Shown piece after piece: positions 23,854 through 31,870 of a stretch of 32,343 nucleotides of DNA. Within the stretch, counting starts at the first letter, position 1; the number at the start of each line of letters is the position of its first letter. This DNA comes from RUG13409 sp045616985 (GTDB lineage Bacteria > Bacillota > Clostridia > Peptostreptococcales > Anaerovoracaceae). The DNA is taken from contig JAZLHU010000054.1 in assembly GCA_045616985.1 (NCBI GenBank), forward strand, positions 1-32,343, written 5' to 3'. The position numbers and the translations under genes were made by a program. A model generated the notes under the pieces. That model saw only the letters and a list, made by a program, of their open reading frames with translations, was not told the origin of the DNA and did not search any database.

Positions 23854-24648
23854 ATGATTTATGTCGCAGGTATAGACATCGGTTCAACAACTTCAAAAGC
23901 AGTCATTATGGATGAAGATGGAAAGCTGCTTGCACAGCTTATACAAAAATCAGGTTATGATCCCGAAGCGGCTGCCGAATCTGTTTTTGATAAGGCATGC
24001 AGCGATGCGGGGCTGTCAAAATCTGATATTGCATATTGCATCTCTACCGGATACGGCAGAGAAATGGTAAAGTTTGCAAATGAGCAAATTACGGAAATCA
24101 CCTGCCATGCAAAGGGAGCGCATACAACGTTTCCGCAGGCAAGAGGAGTAATAGACATAGGCGGTCAGGATTCCAAGGCCATTGTTCTGGATGAAAACGG
24201 CGCCGTACAGGACTTTGCCATGAACGATAAGTGCGCAGCCGGAACAGGACGTTTCCTTGATGTAATGGCCCAAATTATGGGTATTACGGCAGAAGAAATG
24301 GGACATGAGTCCTTAAAGTCAACAGAGGAACTTTCAATCAGCAGCATTTGTACTGTATTTGCTGAATCGGAGGTTATATCACTCATTTCTCAAAAGAAGA
24401 ATCCCTTTGATATCATGGCGGGCGTACATGCTTCCGTAACAAGAAGAGTTGGAACTCTTGTTGAAAGAGTAAAGATGCCAAGACCGATTATGATGAGCGG
24501 CGGAGTGGGGAAAAATGTAGGAATAATTGCTGCATTTGAAAAGCAGCTTAACACAAAACTGCTTGTTCCTGAGGATCCTCAGATTATCGGTGCTGTAGGC
24601 GCTGCGGCAATTGCACTGAAAAAATACAAAAGGAACAATAAACAATAA
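23854..24648 (+). CDS. 2-hydroxyacyl-CoA dehydratase activator (HadI/FldI/HgdC-like)
   Basis: Start at ATG 23854 after AGGAGACGG; a longer frame begins inside the previous gene and is rejected. 264 residues of the ASKHA ATPase fold: phosphate-1 loop GIDIGSTTSKAV near the N-terminus and GVIDIGGQDSKA. Cys127 (DKCAAGTGRF) and Cys166 (SSICTVFAESEV) fall at exactly the numbers of the bridging [4Fe-4S] ligands in HgdC. The homodimer injects one electron into the dehydratase at the cost of ATP. A reduced ferredoxin or flavodoxin would feed it; the electron donor is not encoded here. Last gene of the operon, terminator 2 bases later. Confidence 0.95.
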   Translation: MIYVAGIDIGSTTSKAVIMDEDGKLLAQLIQKSGYDPEAAAESVFDKACSDAGLSKSDIAYCISTGYGREMVKFANEQITEITCHAKGAHTTFPQARGVIDIGGQDSKAIVLDENGAVQDFAMNDKCAAGTGRFLDVMAQIMGITAEEMGHESLKSTEELSISSICTVFAESEVISLISQKKNPFDIMAGVHASVTRRVGTLVERVKMPRPIMMSGGVGKNVGIIAAFEKQLNTKLLVPEDPQIIGAVGAAAIALKKYKRNNKQ

Positions 24649-24649
24649 T

Positions 24650-24678
24650 AAACGGAGCTGATAACAGCTCCGTTTTTA
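24650..24678. terminator. Bidirectional terminator between the dehydratase operon and the sirtuin gene
   Basis: AACGGAGCTG (24651-24660) with CAGCTCCGTT (24665-24674), 4-base loop, followed by TTT on the plus strand and TTTATTATT on the minus strand. Confidence 0.9.
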
Positions 24679-25416
24679 TCAGAGTGCCGCAACGGCAGCT
24701 TTCAGTACTTTTCCTATTGGCTCTCTTATTACCAGCTCTGCTGCCCGGTCTGCATTGGTTGCGGACATGTTTATTACTACAAGGTGTTTTCCATTGAAGT
24801 AGTGGATAAATCCCGCTGCAGGATATACCACCAATGAGGTGCCGCCGATAATAAGCGTATCTGCGTTTGAAATGGCAGCTTCTGCTCCGCTTATGCAGTT
24901 ATCATCAAGCATTTCTCCATACAGTACGACATCGGGTTTTACTGTTCCTCCGCAGGCGCATTTTGGAACGCCGCCTGATTGATTTTTTGTATCAAGGATA
25001 TAATCAAGTCCGTAAGCCTTTCTGCACTTTCTGCAGAAATTTCTTCTTACGGAGCCGTGAAGCTCGTACACTCTTTTGCTTCCCGCATCCTGATGAAGCC
25101 CGTCAATGTTTTGGGTGACAACGGCAGATAGCTTTCCCATTTCTTCAAGCCTTGCAAGGGCTTTATGCGCATCGTTCGGTTTCGCATCCGGCGCAATAAG
25201 ATTCTTTGTATAATAATCAAAGAATGTGCCCGGATCTTCATTAAAAAAATCTATTGAAATCATTTCCTCGGGACTTCTTCCGTAGTTTGTTTTTGCATTG
25301 TACAGACCTGTTTCGGAGCGGAAATCCGGAATTCCGCTTTCTGTGGAAACGCCGGCGCCTCCGAAGAATACGATATTGTTTGATTCTCTGAGTATTTGTG
25401 TAAGTTCTTCGTACAT
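24679..25416 (-). CDS. NAD-dependent protein deacetylase/deacylase (sirtuin)
   Basis: Start at 25416 (MYEELTQIL) behind AAGAGG; a start at 25437 would overlap the upstream gene. 245 residues. Sirtuin marks: GGAGVSTESGIPDFRS near residue 20, TQNIDGLHQDAG, catalytic LHGS, and a zinc-binding set (CRKCRKAY... PKCACGG). It removes acyl groups from lysines and consumes NAD+, releasing nicotinamide. Co-oriented with and 14 bases after the pseudouridine synthase gene, probably one transcript. Cytosolic. In anaerobes such enzymes often tune acetyl-CoA-related enzymes; a target here is unknown. NAD use links loosely to pncB at the window start. Confidence 0.93.
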   Translation of the reverse strand: MYEELTQILRESNNIVFFGGAGVSTESGIPDFRSETGLYNAKTNYGRSPEEMISIDFFNEDPGTFFDYYTKNLIAPDAKPNDAHKALARLEEMGKLSAVVTQNIDGLHQDAGSKRVYELHGSVRRNFCRKCRKAYGLDYILDTKNQSGGVPKCACGGTVKPDVVLYGEMLDDNCISGAEAAISNADTLIIGGTSLVVYPAAGFIHYFNGKHLVVINMSATNADRAAELVIREPIGKVLKAAVAAL

Positions 25417-25430
25417 ATTGTGCCTCTTGC

Positions 25431-26159
25431 TCAGCAATTCTTTAAGTAATCGATTTCTTTTTGGGTAAGCTTTCTGTAGGATCCCTGCCTTGTGTGACCG
25501 AGAAGAATATCCCCTACGGCAATTCTTTCAAGCTCCAAAACCTTGTATCCTACGGCTTCAAGCATTTTTCTTACCTGTCTGTTTTTGCCTTCCGATATTT
25601 TGATTTCAAGAACGGATTCATGTGGGGCTCTGGACAGCTCCGTAATCCGGGCGGGGCTGGTTTTGTATTTATATGTTCTGCCGCTTTCTTTCAGTGATAT
25701 TTCAACACCGTTTCTAAGAGTCCGCATCTGATCTTTTGAAAGAAGGCCGTTTATTCTTGCTATATATGTTTTCCAGACCTGGTTCTTTGGATGCGAAATA
25801 TGCTGAGCAAGCTCTCCGTCGTTGGTAAGGATAAGAAGTCCTGAGGTATCATAGTCAAGGCGCCCTGCGGGGAACACCCTTGCAGTTACATCTGTAAGAA
25901 GTGATACAACTGTCGGACGTCCTTTTTCATCCGAAAGGGTGGTTACATATCCTGCAGGTTTATTCAGCGCGTAATAAACATATTTCTGCATTCCGCTGAT
26001 CACTTGCCCAAGAACCTCCACAGCATCGCCGTCTTCAACATTGTATCCGGGCTCTTTAAGTACCGCTCCGTTGACTTTTACCTTGCCGTCCGCGATAAGT
26101 TCATCGGCTTTTCTTCTCGATGCTATTCCCGCCTGAGCAATATACTTGTTTATTCTCAT
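25431..26159 (-). CDS. RluB/RsuA-type rRNA pseudouridine synthase
   Basis: 242 residues. N-terminal S4 RNA-binding domain (MRINKYIAQAGIASRRKADELIADGKVKVNG) followed by the pseudouridine synthase core with the catalytic segment AGRLDYDTSGLLILTNDGE (about 97-115), where the Asp in RLDYDTSG is the conserved nucleophile. Family members modify U2605 of 23S (RluB) or U516 of 16S rRNA (RsuA); the class label in Bacillota is usually RluB. GGAGAT lies before the ATG. Upstream is an extended -10 promoter and, further up, the DnaA-box-like motifs at 26226-26332. Confidence 0.92.
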   Translation of the reverse strand: MRINKYIAQAGIASRRKADELIADGKVKVNGAVLKEPGYNVEDGDAVEVLGQVISGMQKYVYYALNKPAGYVTTLSDEKGRPTVVSLLTDVTARVFPAGRLDYDTSGLLILTNDGELAQHISHPKNQVWKTYIARINGLLSKDQMRTLRNGVEISLKESGRTYKYKTSPARITELSRAPHESVLEIKISEGKNRQVRKMLEAVGYKVLELERIAVGDILLGHTRQGSYRKLTQKEIDYLKNC

Positions 26160-26200
26160 AATTTATCTCCGTTTTTTTGTTCGCTTTTACCGACAAATTT

Positions 26201-26209
26201 ATTATATCA
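26201..26209 (-). promoter_or_regulatory. Extended -10 promoter of the rluB-sirtuin pair
   Basis: TGATATAAT on the minus strand (TG plus TATAAT), about 40 bases before the rluB start. No good -35 is seen. Confidence 0.55.
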
Positions 26210-26225
26210 CAACAAAAATAACGGC

Positions 26226-26332
26226 TGTGGACAATTATGTAAAATCTGTGGAAAACTTGTGGGTTGACAAACGGGACACAAGCTCTAAATCCTTGAAATT
26301 TCAAGGATGACAGTTTTGAACAGTTTTCCACA
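26226..26332. promoter_or_regulatory. DnaA-box-like motifs around a 20-bp palindrome
   Basis: TGTGGACAA (26226-26234), TGTGGAAAA (26247-26255, 21 bases further) and the opposite-facing TTTTCCACA (26324-26332) each differ by one base from the DnaA box TTATCCACA or its complement. Between them lies ATCCTTGAAATTTCAAGGAT (26289-26308), a perfect palindrome; its 5' part (CCTTGAAATTTCA) recurs at 26392-26404. The gene-free stretch 26160-26618 otherwise holds only promoters. Confidence 0.45.
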
Positions 26333-26555
26333 GGCTTTTGTGAAAAAGTATTATTATTCAACTGGTAAATAATTGCTGACGGTACGAAAAGCCTTGAAAT
26401 TTCAGTAATGGCTTTACTGTGTAAAACTTTTTGAAAAATTTTTATTCATGCATGTTTTGTTGACATAATGCATTGCCGCAAAAAAAATAATCTTGACAAG
26501 AAATCCGTTTCCTTTTTCTGCTTGCGTTTACTCTTTTCATCAGTCCTGCGGAATA

Positions 26556-26584
26556 TTGAAGAAGAGCCGCCGAAATGATATAAT
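26556..26584 (+). promoter_or_regulatory. Promoter of prfA
   Basis: TTGAAG (26556-26561), 17 bases, TATAAT (26579-26584) with an extended TGA before it. Confidence 0.75.
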
Positions 26585-26618
26585 AATTCGGTTTATAGTA
26601 CATAAAGTAGGAAAAGGT

Positions 26619-27692
26619 ATGTTTAAGAAACTCGACTTCATTTTACAAAAGTATGACGAGCTCTCTATGATGGTGGCAGACCCTACCATTATTGCAGAGC
26701 AGACAAAATGGCAAAAGCTCATGAGAGAAATGAGTGATATGGAGCCAATCGTTATTAAATACAGGGAGTACAAAAAAGCTGAGGCTGATAAGACATCAAC
26801 CCTTGAGCTTTTGGGAGATTCTTCGCTTGATGATGAGATGCGAGATATCGCAAAGATTGAGCTTTCGGATTTGAATGAAAAAATAGAATCCCTGACCTGC
26901 GAGCTTAAAATTGCGCTGCTTCCAAAAGACCCTAATGATGACAAAAATGTTTACGTAGAAGTAAGAGCGGGTACAGGAGGAGAAGAGGCTGCGCTTTTCG
27001 GCGCGGATCTTTTAAGAATGTATCAGCGTTACGCAGAGCGTCACGGATGGAAGCCTGAAATTACATCTCTTACGGATACGGGCATAGGCGGAGTTAAAGA
27101 AGCAGTAATGCGTATCGTAGGAAAGGGCGCTTACTCAAGACTTAAATATGAGTCAGGAGTACACCGTGTCCAAAGAGTTCCGGAAACTGAAAGCCAGGGA
27201 AGGATCCACACATCGGCTGCAACAGTTGCTATCATGCCGGAAGCAGAGGACGTGGATGTTGACCTTACATGGCAGGATATAAGAGTTGATACCTTCCGGG
27301 CATCCGGTCACGGCGGTCAGTACATCAACATGACAGACTCGGCTGTAAGACTTACACACCTTGCAACAGGACTTGTTGTAAGCTGTCAGGATGAAAAGTC
27401 GCAGCTTAAGAACAAGGAGAAGGCTTTTCTTGAACTCAAGTCGAGACTCTATGCTCTTTATCAGCAGCAGGCTCATGATGAACAGGCCGCAGAAAGGAAA
27501 AGTCAGGTAGGCTCCGGCGACAGATCCGAAAGGATCAGGACATATAACTTCCCGCAGGGAAGAGTAACAGATCACCGTATCGGATATACAATGTATAAGC
27601 TTGACAGCTTTATTGACGGCGATATGGATGAGATAATTGATGCTCTCATCACAAGCGATCAGGCTGAAAAGATGAAGAATGTCAACGGCTAA
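26619..27692 (+). CDS. prfA: Peptide chain release factor 1
   Basis: Start at ATG 26619 (MFKKLDFILQKYDEL) after AGGAAAAGG; the long frame from 26493 crosses the promoter. 357 residues, standard. Recognises UAA and UAG and triggers peptidyl-tRNA hydrolysis. The stop-codon tripeptide PxT is VPETES, and the GGQ loop is GHGGQYINMTDSAVR. Usually prmC, which methylates the GGQ glutamine, follows prfA; here upp follows instead, so the methylase must be elsewhere or absent. Promoter with extended -10 directly upstream. Next gene starts 44 bases later. Confidence 0.96.
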   Translation: MFKKLDFILQKYDELSMMVADPTIIAEQTKWQKLMREMSDMEPIVIKYREYKKAEADKTSTLELLGDSSLDDEMRDIAKIELSDLNEKIESLTCELKIALLPKDPNDDKNVYVEVRAGTGGEEAALFGADLLRMYQRYAERHGWKPEITSLTDTGIGGVKEAVMRIVGKGAYSRLKYESGVHRVQRVPETESQGRIHTSAATVAIMPEAEDVDVDLTWQDIRVDTFRASGHGGQYINMTDSAVRLTHLATGLVVSCQDEKSQLKNKEKAFLELKSRLYALYQQQAHDEQAAERKSQVGSGDRSERIRTYNFPQGRVTDHRIGYTMYKLDSFIDGDMDEIIDALITSDQAEKMKNVNG

Positions 27693-27736
27693 AGCGGTAA
27701 TAAAAAATTCAGATATAATTTACGGAGGAAATAACA

Positions 27737-28366
27737 ATGGGAAAAATTTATGTATTCGACCACCCGCTCATTCAGCACAAGACGGCACTTATGCGTAAAA
27801 AGGAAACAAAACCGAAGGATTTCAGAAGCTTAGTCGGAGAGGTTGCTGCCCTTATGACATACGAAGCAGCCCGCGATCTTCCGCTTGTTGATGTTGAAAT
27901 CGAAACACCGATGGAAAAGACGACGCTTAAGATGCTTAAGGGTGCAGACATGGCAATCGTTCCTATTTTAAGAGCAGGTCTTGGCATGGTAGACGGAATG
28001 CTCAGCATTCTTCCGCAGGCAAAGGTCGGACACATCGGACTTTACAGAGACCCTGAAACACATAGGCCTGTTGAATATTACTGCAAGCTTCCCGCAGATA
28101 TTGAAACAAGAACGATTTTTGTTGTAGACCCGATGCTTGCCACAGGCGGCTCTGCAATCGATGCTATAACTTCAATCAAGAATCGCGGCGGAAAGAACAT
28201 TAAGTTTATGTGCATCATTGCCGCACCGGAAGGGATCGCTGCTCTTCAGGAGGCTCATCCGGACGTAGATATCTACATTGCAGCAAAGGACAGAGAGCTT
28301 AACGCAAACAAGTACATTCTTCCGGGTCTTGGCGATGCAGGCGACAGGATCTTCGGAACAAAGTAG
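27737..28366 (+). CDS. upp: Uracil phosphoribosyltransferase
   Basis: 209 residues, standard. Converts uracil and PRPP to UMP for pyrimidine salvage. Landmarks: VFDHPLIQHKTALMR start, RAGLGMVDG (about 80-88), and the PRPP-binding loop DPMLATGGSA (about 131-140), then GLGDAGDRIFGT at the C-terminus. GGAGG precedes the ATG. Located between prfA and tyrS, with gaps of 44 and 28 bases, and likely transcribed from the prfA promoter. No uracil transporter gene is adjacent. Confidence 0.96.
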   Translation: MGKIYVFDHPLIQHKTALMRKKETKPKDFRSLVGEVAALMTYEAARDLPLVDVEIETPMEKTTLKMLKGADMAIVPILRAGLGMVDGMLSILPQAKVGHIGLYRDPETHRPVEYYCKLPADIETRTIFVVDPMLATGGSAIDAITSIKNRGGKNIKFMCIIAAPEGIAALQEAHPDVDIYIAAKDRELNANKYILPGLGDAGDRIFGTK

Positions 28367-28394
28367 TAAGGATAATTGAAAGAGAGAATCAAAA

Positions 28395-29708
28395 ATGTTT
28401 AAAATACCTGATAGTGTTTCCCAATACGATAATGTCTATGACGTATTAAAGGAGCGTGGCTTCATCGAGCAGACAACAGATGATGAAGGGATCAGAGAGC
28501 TTCTCGGAAAAGAAAAGGTAAAATTCTATATAGGCTTTGATGCTACGGCAGACTGCCTCCATGTAGGTCATTTTATGCAGGTTATCATTATGATGTACAT
28601 GCAGAAGTACGGTCATACGCCGGTGGTTTTGATCGGAGGCGGCACAACAATGATCGGAGACCCGTCAGGCAGAACGGACATGAGATCCATGATGACTCCG
28701 GAAACCATTCAGGAAAACTGCAGCCAGTTTAAGAAGCTCTTTGACCAGTTTCTTGAATTTGATGAGGGCTGGAAGCATATCAAAGGAGAAGGAGTTCTCG
28801 GTAAGGGCGGAGAAAACAAAACTCCTGCTCCCGGAAAGGCCGTTTGCGTAAACAATGCCGATTGGCTTTTGGACGTAAACTACCTTGAATTCATGAGGGA
28901 TATAGGTTCAAAGTTCTCCGTTAACGATATGCTGAGAGCCGAGTGCTTTAAGCAGAGAATGGAAAAGGGTCTCTCTTTTCTTGAATTTAACTATATGCTT
29001 CTTCAGTCATACGATTTCTATGCTCTTGCAAGAGATATTGACTGCAAGATAGAATTCGGCGGAAACGACCAGTGGAGCAACATCCTCGGAGGAAGAGATC
29101 TTGCAAGAAGACTTCTTGGTAAGGACTCCTACTACGGAATGACCTTTGCGCTTCTTACAAACTCAGAAGGAAAAAAGATGGGCAAGACTCAGAAAGGCGC
29201 TCTGTGGCTCCGTGAAGACAAGTGCTCTGTATACGACTTCTACCAGTATTGGAGAAATGTCGAAGATGCAGATGTTGAAAAGTGCCTGAGAATGCTTACA
29301 TTCCTTCCTATGGACGAAGTAAGAAGACTTGCTGCACTTCCGGGAGAAGAAATCAACCACGCAAAGGAAGTTCTTGCTTATGAAGTCACAAGACTTGTCC
29401 ATGGTGATGAAAAGGCGGCAAAGGCGCGCGATGCTGCAAGAGCGGCTTTCGGCGGCGGAAATATTGATGCCATGCCTGCAAAGAAGATTGAACTTTCCGA
29501 GGATGGAATAGGTATCGTAAACCTCATCAAGCAGCTCGGTATGGTTCCGAGCAACGGAGAAGGCTTCAGAACAATAGAGCAGGGCGGGCTTACCATGAAT
29601 GATGAGAAGGTCACCAATCCCAAGCTTGTGATCACAAAGAATGATTTTAAGGACGGATATATTATCCTTAAGAAAGGTAAGAAGAACATCCTTAAGGTTG
29701 AAATTTAA
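28395..29708 (+). CDS. tyrS: Tyrosyl-tRNA synthetase
   Basis: 437 residues, a class I synthetase. HVGH (in CLHVGHFMQ) is the HIGH motif and KMGKTQKG is the KMSKS motif; FDATADCLHVGH and GGNDQWSNILGG are family signature segments. The C-terminal part is an S4-like RNA-binding domain (LIKQLGMVPSNGEGFRTIEQGGLTMNDEKV). Charges tRNA-Tyr in the cytosol. No T-box leader lies upstream (only 28 bases from upp), so it is expressed with the operon rather than by tRNA sensing. AAAGAGAG acts as a modest ribosome binding site. Confidence 0.95.
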   Translation: MFKIPDSVSQYDNVYDVLKERGFIEQTTDDEGIRELLGKEKVKFYIGFDATADCLHVGHFMQVIIMMYMQKYGHTPVVLIGGGTTMIGDPSGRTDMRSMMTPETIQENCSQFKKLFDQFLEFDEGWKHIKGEGVLGKGGENKTPAPGKAVCVNNADWLLDVNYLEFMRDIGSKFSVNDMLRAECFKQRMEKGLSFLEFNYMLLQSYDFYALARDIDCKIEFGGNDQWSNILGGRDLARRLLGKDSYYGMTFALLTNSEGKKMGKTQKGALWLREDKCSVYDFYQYWRNVEDADVEKCLRMLTFLPMDEVRRLAALPGEEINHAKEVLAYEVTRLVHGDEKAAKARDAARAAFGGGNIDAMPAKKIELSEDGIGIVNLIKQLGMVPSNGEGFRTIEQGGLTMNDEKVTNPKLVITKNDFKDGYIILKKGKKNILKVEI

Positions 29709-29720
29709 AATCAAAGAATA

Positions 29721-30761
29721 ATGGAAACATTTCTTTTTGACCTTACGAATGAAAGTTTAAAGAGGGCTGCCGAAATAATAAAAAACGGCGGCCTTGTTGC
29801 ATTCCCCACGGAAACCGTTTACGGTCTTGGTGCTGATGCTTTTGATCCGGATGCTTCAAGGCGGGCTTATGCGGCAAAAGGGAGACCTTCGGATAATCCG
29901 CTTATAGTTCATATTGCGGAAATTGACGATATATATCGCCTTGTCCCCAAGGAACTGCTCTCCAAAGGAGATGAAAAGCTTGAAACCGAGCTTGGAAAAA
30001 AGATAAAAAAGCTATCTGATGCATTCTGGCCGGGTCCGCTTACAATGGTTCTTCCAAAGCTGTCGGCGCTGCCGAAGGAAACGACCGGCGGTCTTGATAC
30101 CGTTGCCATCCGAATGCCGAAATCAGAGGCTGCACTTAAGTTTATTAAGGAAAGCGGAACTTTGGTTTCGGGGCCTTCCGCCAATTTAAGCGGCAGACCG
30201 AGTCCTACATCGTGGCTTCATGTAAAGCACGATCTCGACGGAAAGATAGACGGAATAATCTGCGGAGATCCCTGTGAGGGCGGAATAGAATCTACCGTAC
30301 TGAATCTGTCAGGGGATAAGCCTGTTATTTTAAGACCCGGACTTATAACTCCGGAAATGATAAGCGCCGTGCTTGATACTGAAATAATCTACGATGAGGC
30401 CCTTCTTGCGAGACCAAGACTCGATGAAAGCGGCAATGCAAAGGATGATCCGGATTTTCATCCGATCGCTCCCGGGATGAAGTACAGGCACTACGCTCCG
30501 AAGGCGGAAATGATTTTGTTTAAGGGCAGCAGGGAAAATACAAAAAAAGCCATGCTTGATTTTGTAAAAGAGCATGGAAGAAAAGATGTTTTCGTAATAG
30601 ATGAAATAAACCCGAAAACATTTTTTGCACAGCTTAGAGAGGCTGATGCAGAGAGCAGAAAATATATTGCTGCGGCAGCGCTTTGCGATGATTCATCAAT
30701 CAGTTTTTCTGTGATGAACAGGGCTTTAAAGGCTGCGGGGTATCATGTAGTTGAAGTATAA
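29721..30761 (+). CDS. L-threonylcarbamoyladenylate synthase (Sua5/YwlC type)
   Basis: 346 residues. Makes threonylcarbamoyl-AMP from Thr, bicarbonate and ATP for the t6A modification of ANN-decoding tRNAs. YrdC domain about 1-215: GGLVAFPTETVYGLGA, KGRPSDNPLIVHI, and SGPSANLSGRPSPTSW; C-terminal Sua5 domain from about 250 (HYAPKAEMILFKG), which distinguishes it from single-domain TsaC. There is no clear ribosome binding site 5' of the ATG; the 12-base gap from tyrS suggests coupling. In many Bacillota this gene lies between prfA/prmC and rpiB, and here rpiB follows by 12 bases. Confidence 0.93.
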   Translation: METFLFDLTNESLKRAAEIIKNGGLVAFPTETVYGLGADAFDPDASRRAYAAKGRPSDNPLIVHIAEIDDIYRLVPKELLSKGDEKLETELGKKIKKLSDAFWPGPLTMVLPKLSALPKETTGGLDTVAIRMPKSEAALKFIKESGTLVSGPSANLSGRPSPTSWLHVKHDLDGKIDGIICGDPCEGGIESTVLNLSGDKPVILRPGLITPEMISAVLDTEIIYDEALLARPRLDESGNAKDDPDFHPIAPGMKYRHYAPKAEMILFKGSRENTKKAMLDFVKEHGRKDVFVIDEINPKTFFAQLREADAESRKYIAAAALCDDSSISFSVMNRALKAAGYHVVEV

Positions 30762-30773
30762 GAGGAGACAAAA

Positions 30774-31205
30774 ATGAAGATTGCAATCGCATCGGATCAC
30801 GGCGGATTTGAGCTCAAGACAGCTATTCTTGAACATCTTAAAGAAAGAGGCTTTGAGCTTGTTGATCTTGGCACCAATGGTCCTGAATCAGTAAACTATC
30901 CTGAATTCGGAAAAAAGTGTGCAGAGTATGTCGCTTCAGGAAAGGCTCCTCTCGGGATCGTATGCTGCGGAACGGGAATAGGTATCGGCATTGCGGCAAA
31001 CAAGGTTCACGGAATCAGATGCGCGGAGCTTGTAACGCCTTTTATGGCTGAGATGGCAAAAAAGCATAACCATGCCAATATGGTATCCTTGGGCGGAAGA
31101 GTTCTTTCAAAGGAGCAGGCCATTGAGCTTGTTGATATCTGGCTTGATTCCGAAGAAGAACACGGAAGACATGATACACGGGCTGCCATGCTCGATGAAA
31201 TGTAA
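30774..31205 (+). CDS. rpiB: Ribose-5-phosphate isomerase B
   Basis: 143 residues, standard for RpiB. Interconverts ribulose-5-phosphate and ribose-5-phosphate in the pentose phosphate pathway. MKIAIASDHGGFELK start, active-site Cys in IVCCGTGIGIGIAANK (about 63-73), and RCAELVTPFMAEMAKKHNHANMVSLGGR (His at about 99-102) are visible. AGAGGAG precedes the ATG. Likely the last gene of the prfA transcript; a new promoter starts 35 bases later. A role as allose-6-phosphate isomerase is less likely given the context. Confidence 0.95.
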   Translation: MKIAIASDHGGFELKTAILEHLKERGFELVDLGTNGPESVNYPEFGKKCAEYVASGKAPLGIVCCGTGIGIGIAANKVHGIRCAELVTPFMAEMAKKHNHANMVSLGGRVLSKEQAIELVDIWLDSEEEHGRHDTRAAMLDEM

Positions 31206-31240
31206 AATATGCAGTCATCCGGAAATAGATAAGAAAATAC

Positions 31241-31269
31241 TTGACATATATGCTGATGCACCGTACAAT
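31241..31269 (+). promoter_or_regulatory. Promoter of rplM-rpsI with an overlapping palindrome
   Basis: TTGACA (31241-31246), 17 bases, TACAAT (31264-31269), among the best promoters in the window. GCACCGTA (31258-31265) and TACGGTGC (31271-31278) form a perfect inverted repeat over the -10. Confidence 0.85.
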
Positions 31270-31275
31270 ATACGG

Positions 31276-31428
31276 TGCGTCACTTTGTTTGCGCAGTGTT
31301 TTCAGTGCGCAGGTAAGGGGCGGTTACAAATTACAGTAGCAGTGCCGAAAATGATGAAAGACATGCATCAGAGTAGGCGCCGAAAACGATGAAACGATCC
31401 GTTCATCCAAGTAGGCAAGGAGGTAAAA
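31276..31428 (+). promoter_or_regulatory. rplM leader with tandem structured repeats (L13-leader candidate)
   Basis: A leader of about 150 bases. A hairpin with GCGCA/TGCGC arms near 31290-31309 comes first. Then two adjacent copies follow of a unit GCCGAAAA-n-GATGAAA...CATC-nn-AGTAGGC: 31344-31378 and 31379-31416. Each copy has a small stem (TGATG/CATCA; GATGAA/TTCATC) followed by AGTAGGC. The second ends against the AAGGAGG of rplM. Autoregulatory leaders for L13 are known in Bacillota (Rfam L13_leader); whether this belongs to that class was not tested. Confidence 0.55.
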
Positions 31429-31854
31429 ATGTCATACATTGCAAAACCTTCTGAAATCGAAAGAAAGTGGTACATCCTTGATTGTGAAGGAAAAACACTC
31501 GGCAGACTCTGCACAGAGGCAGCTATGATTCTCAGAGGGAAAAAGAAGCCGACTTACACACCGTTTCTTGACACAGGAGATTATGTGATCGTAATCAACT
31601 CTGACAAGATTCAGCTCACGGGTAAGAAGGCAGAAAAGAAAACCTACAAGCATCATTCCGGTTACCCGGGCGGACTCAGAGAATGGACATTCGAAGAGCA
31701 GATGGCAAAGGATTCCACACAGGTTATCCGTCATGCTGTTAAGGGCATGATGCCAAAGGGACCTCTCGGAAGACAGATGTTCAAGAAGCTTAAGGTTTAT
31801 GCTGATGCTAACCACAAGCACGAAGCTCAGAAACCTGAAGTATGGAACTTTTAA
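31429..31854 (+). CDS. rplM: 50S ribosomal protein L13
   Basis: 141 residues. Early assembly protein of the large subunit. Contains KPSEIERKWYILDCEGKTLGRL, RGKKKPTYTPFLDTGDYVIVIN, and the family signature GMMPKGPLGRQMFKKLKVY (about 105-123). AAGGAGG lies seven bases before the ATG. First in the conserved rplM-rpsI pair; possibly autoregulated through the leader. Confidence 0.97.
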   Translation: MSYIAKPSEIERKWYILDCEGKTLGRLCTEAAMILRGKKKPTYTPFLDTGDYVIVINSDKIQLTGKKAEKKTYKHHSGYPGGLREWTFEEQMAKDSTQVIRHAVKGMMPKGPLGRQMFKKLKVYADANHKHEAQKPEVWNF

Positions 31855-31870
31855 TTAGGAGGTAACTTAA

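Noticed and set aside
26226..26332. Chromosomal origin (oriC)
   Set aside because: No dnaA, dnaN, rpmH, recF or gyr genes nearby, no AT-rich unwinding element next to the boxes, and all boxes have a mismatch.
28367..28394. T-box leader for tyrS
   Set aside because: Only 28 bases separate upp and tyrS; no room for a T-box and no AGGGUGGNACCGCG-like sequence.
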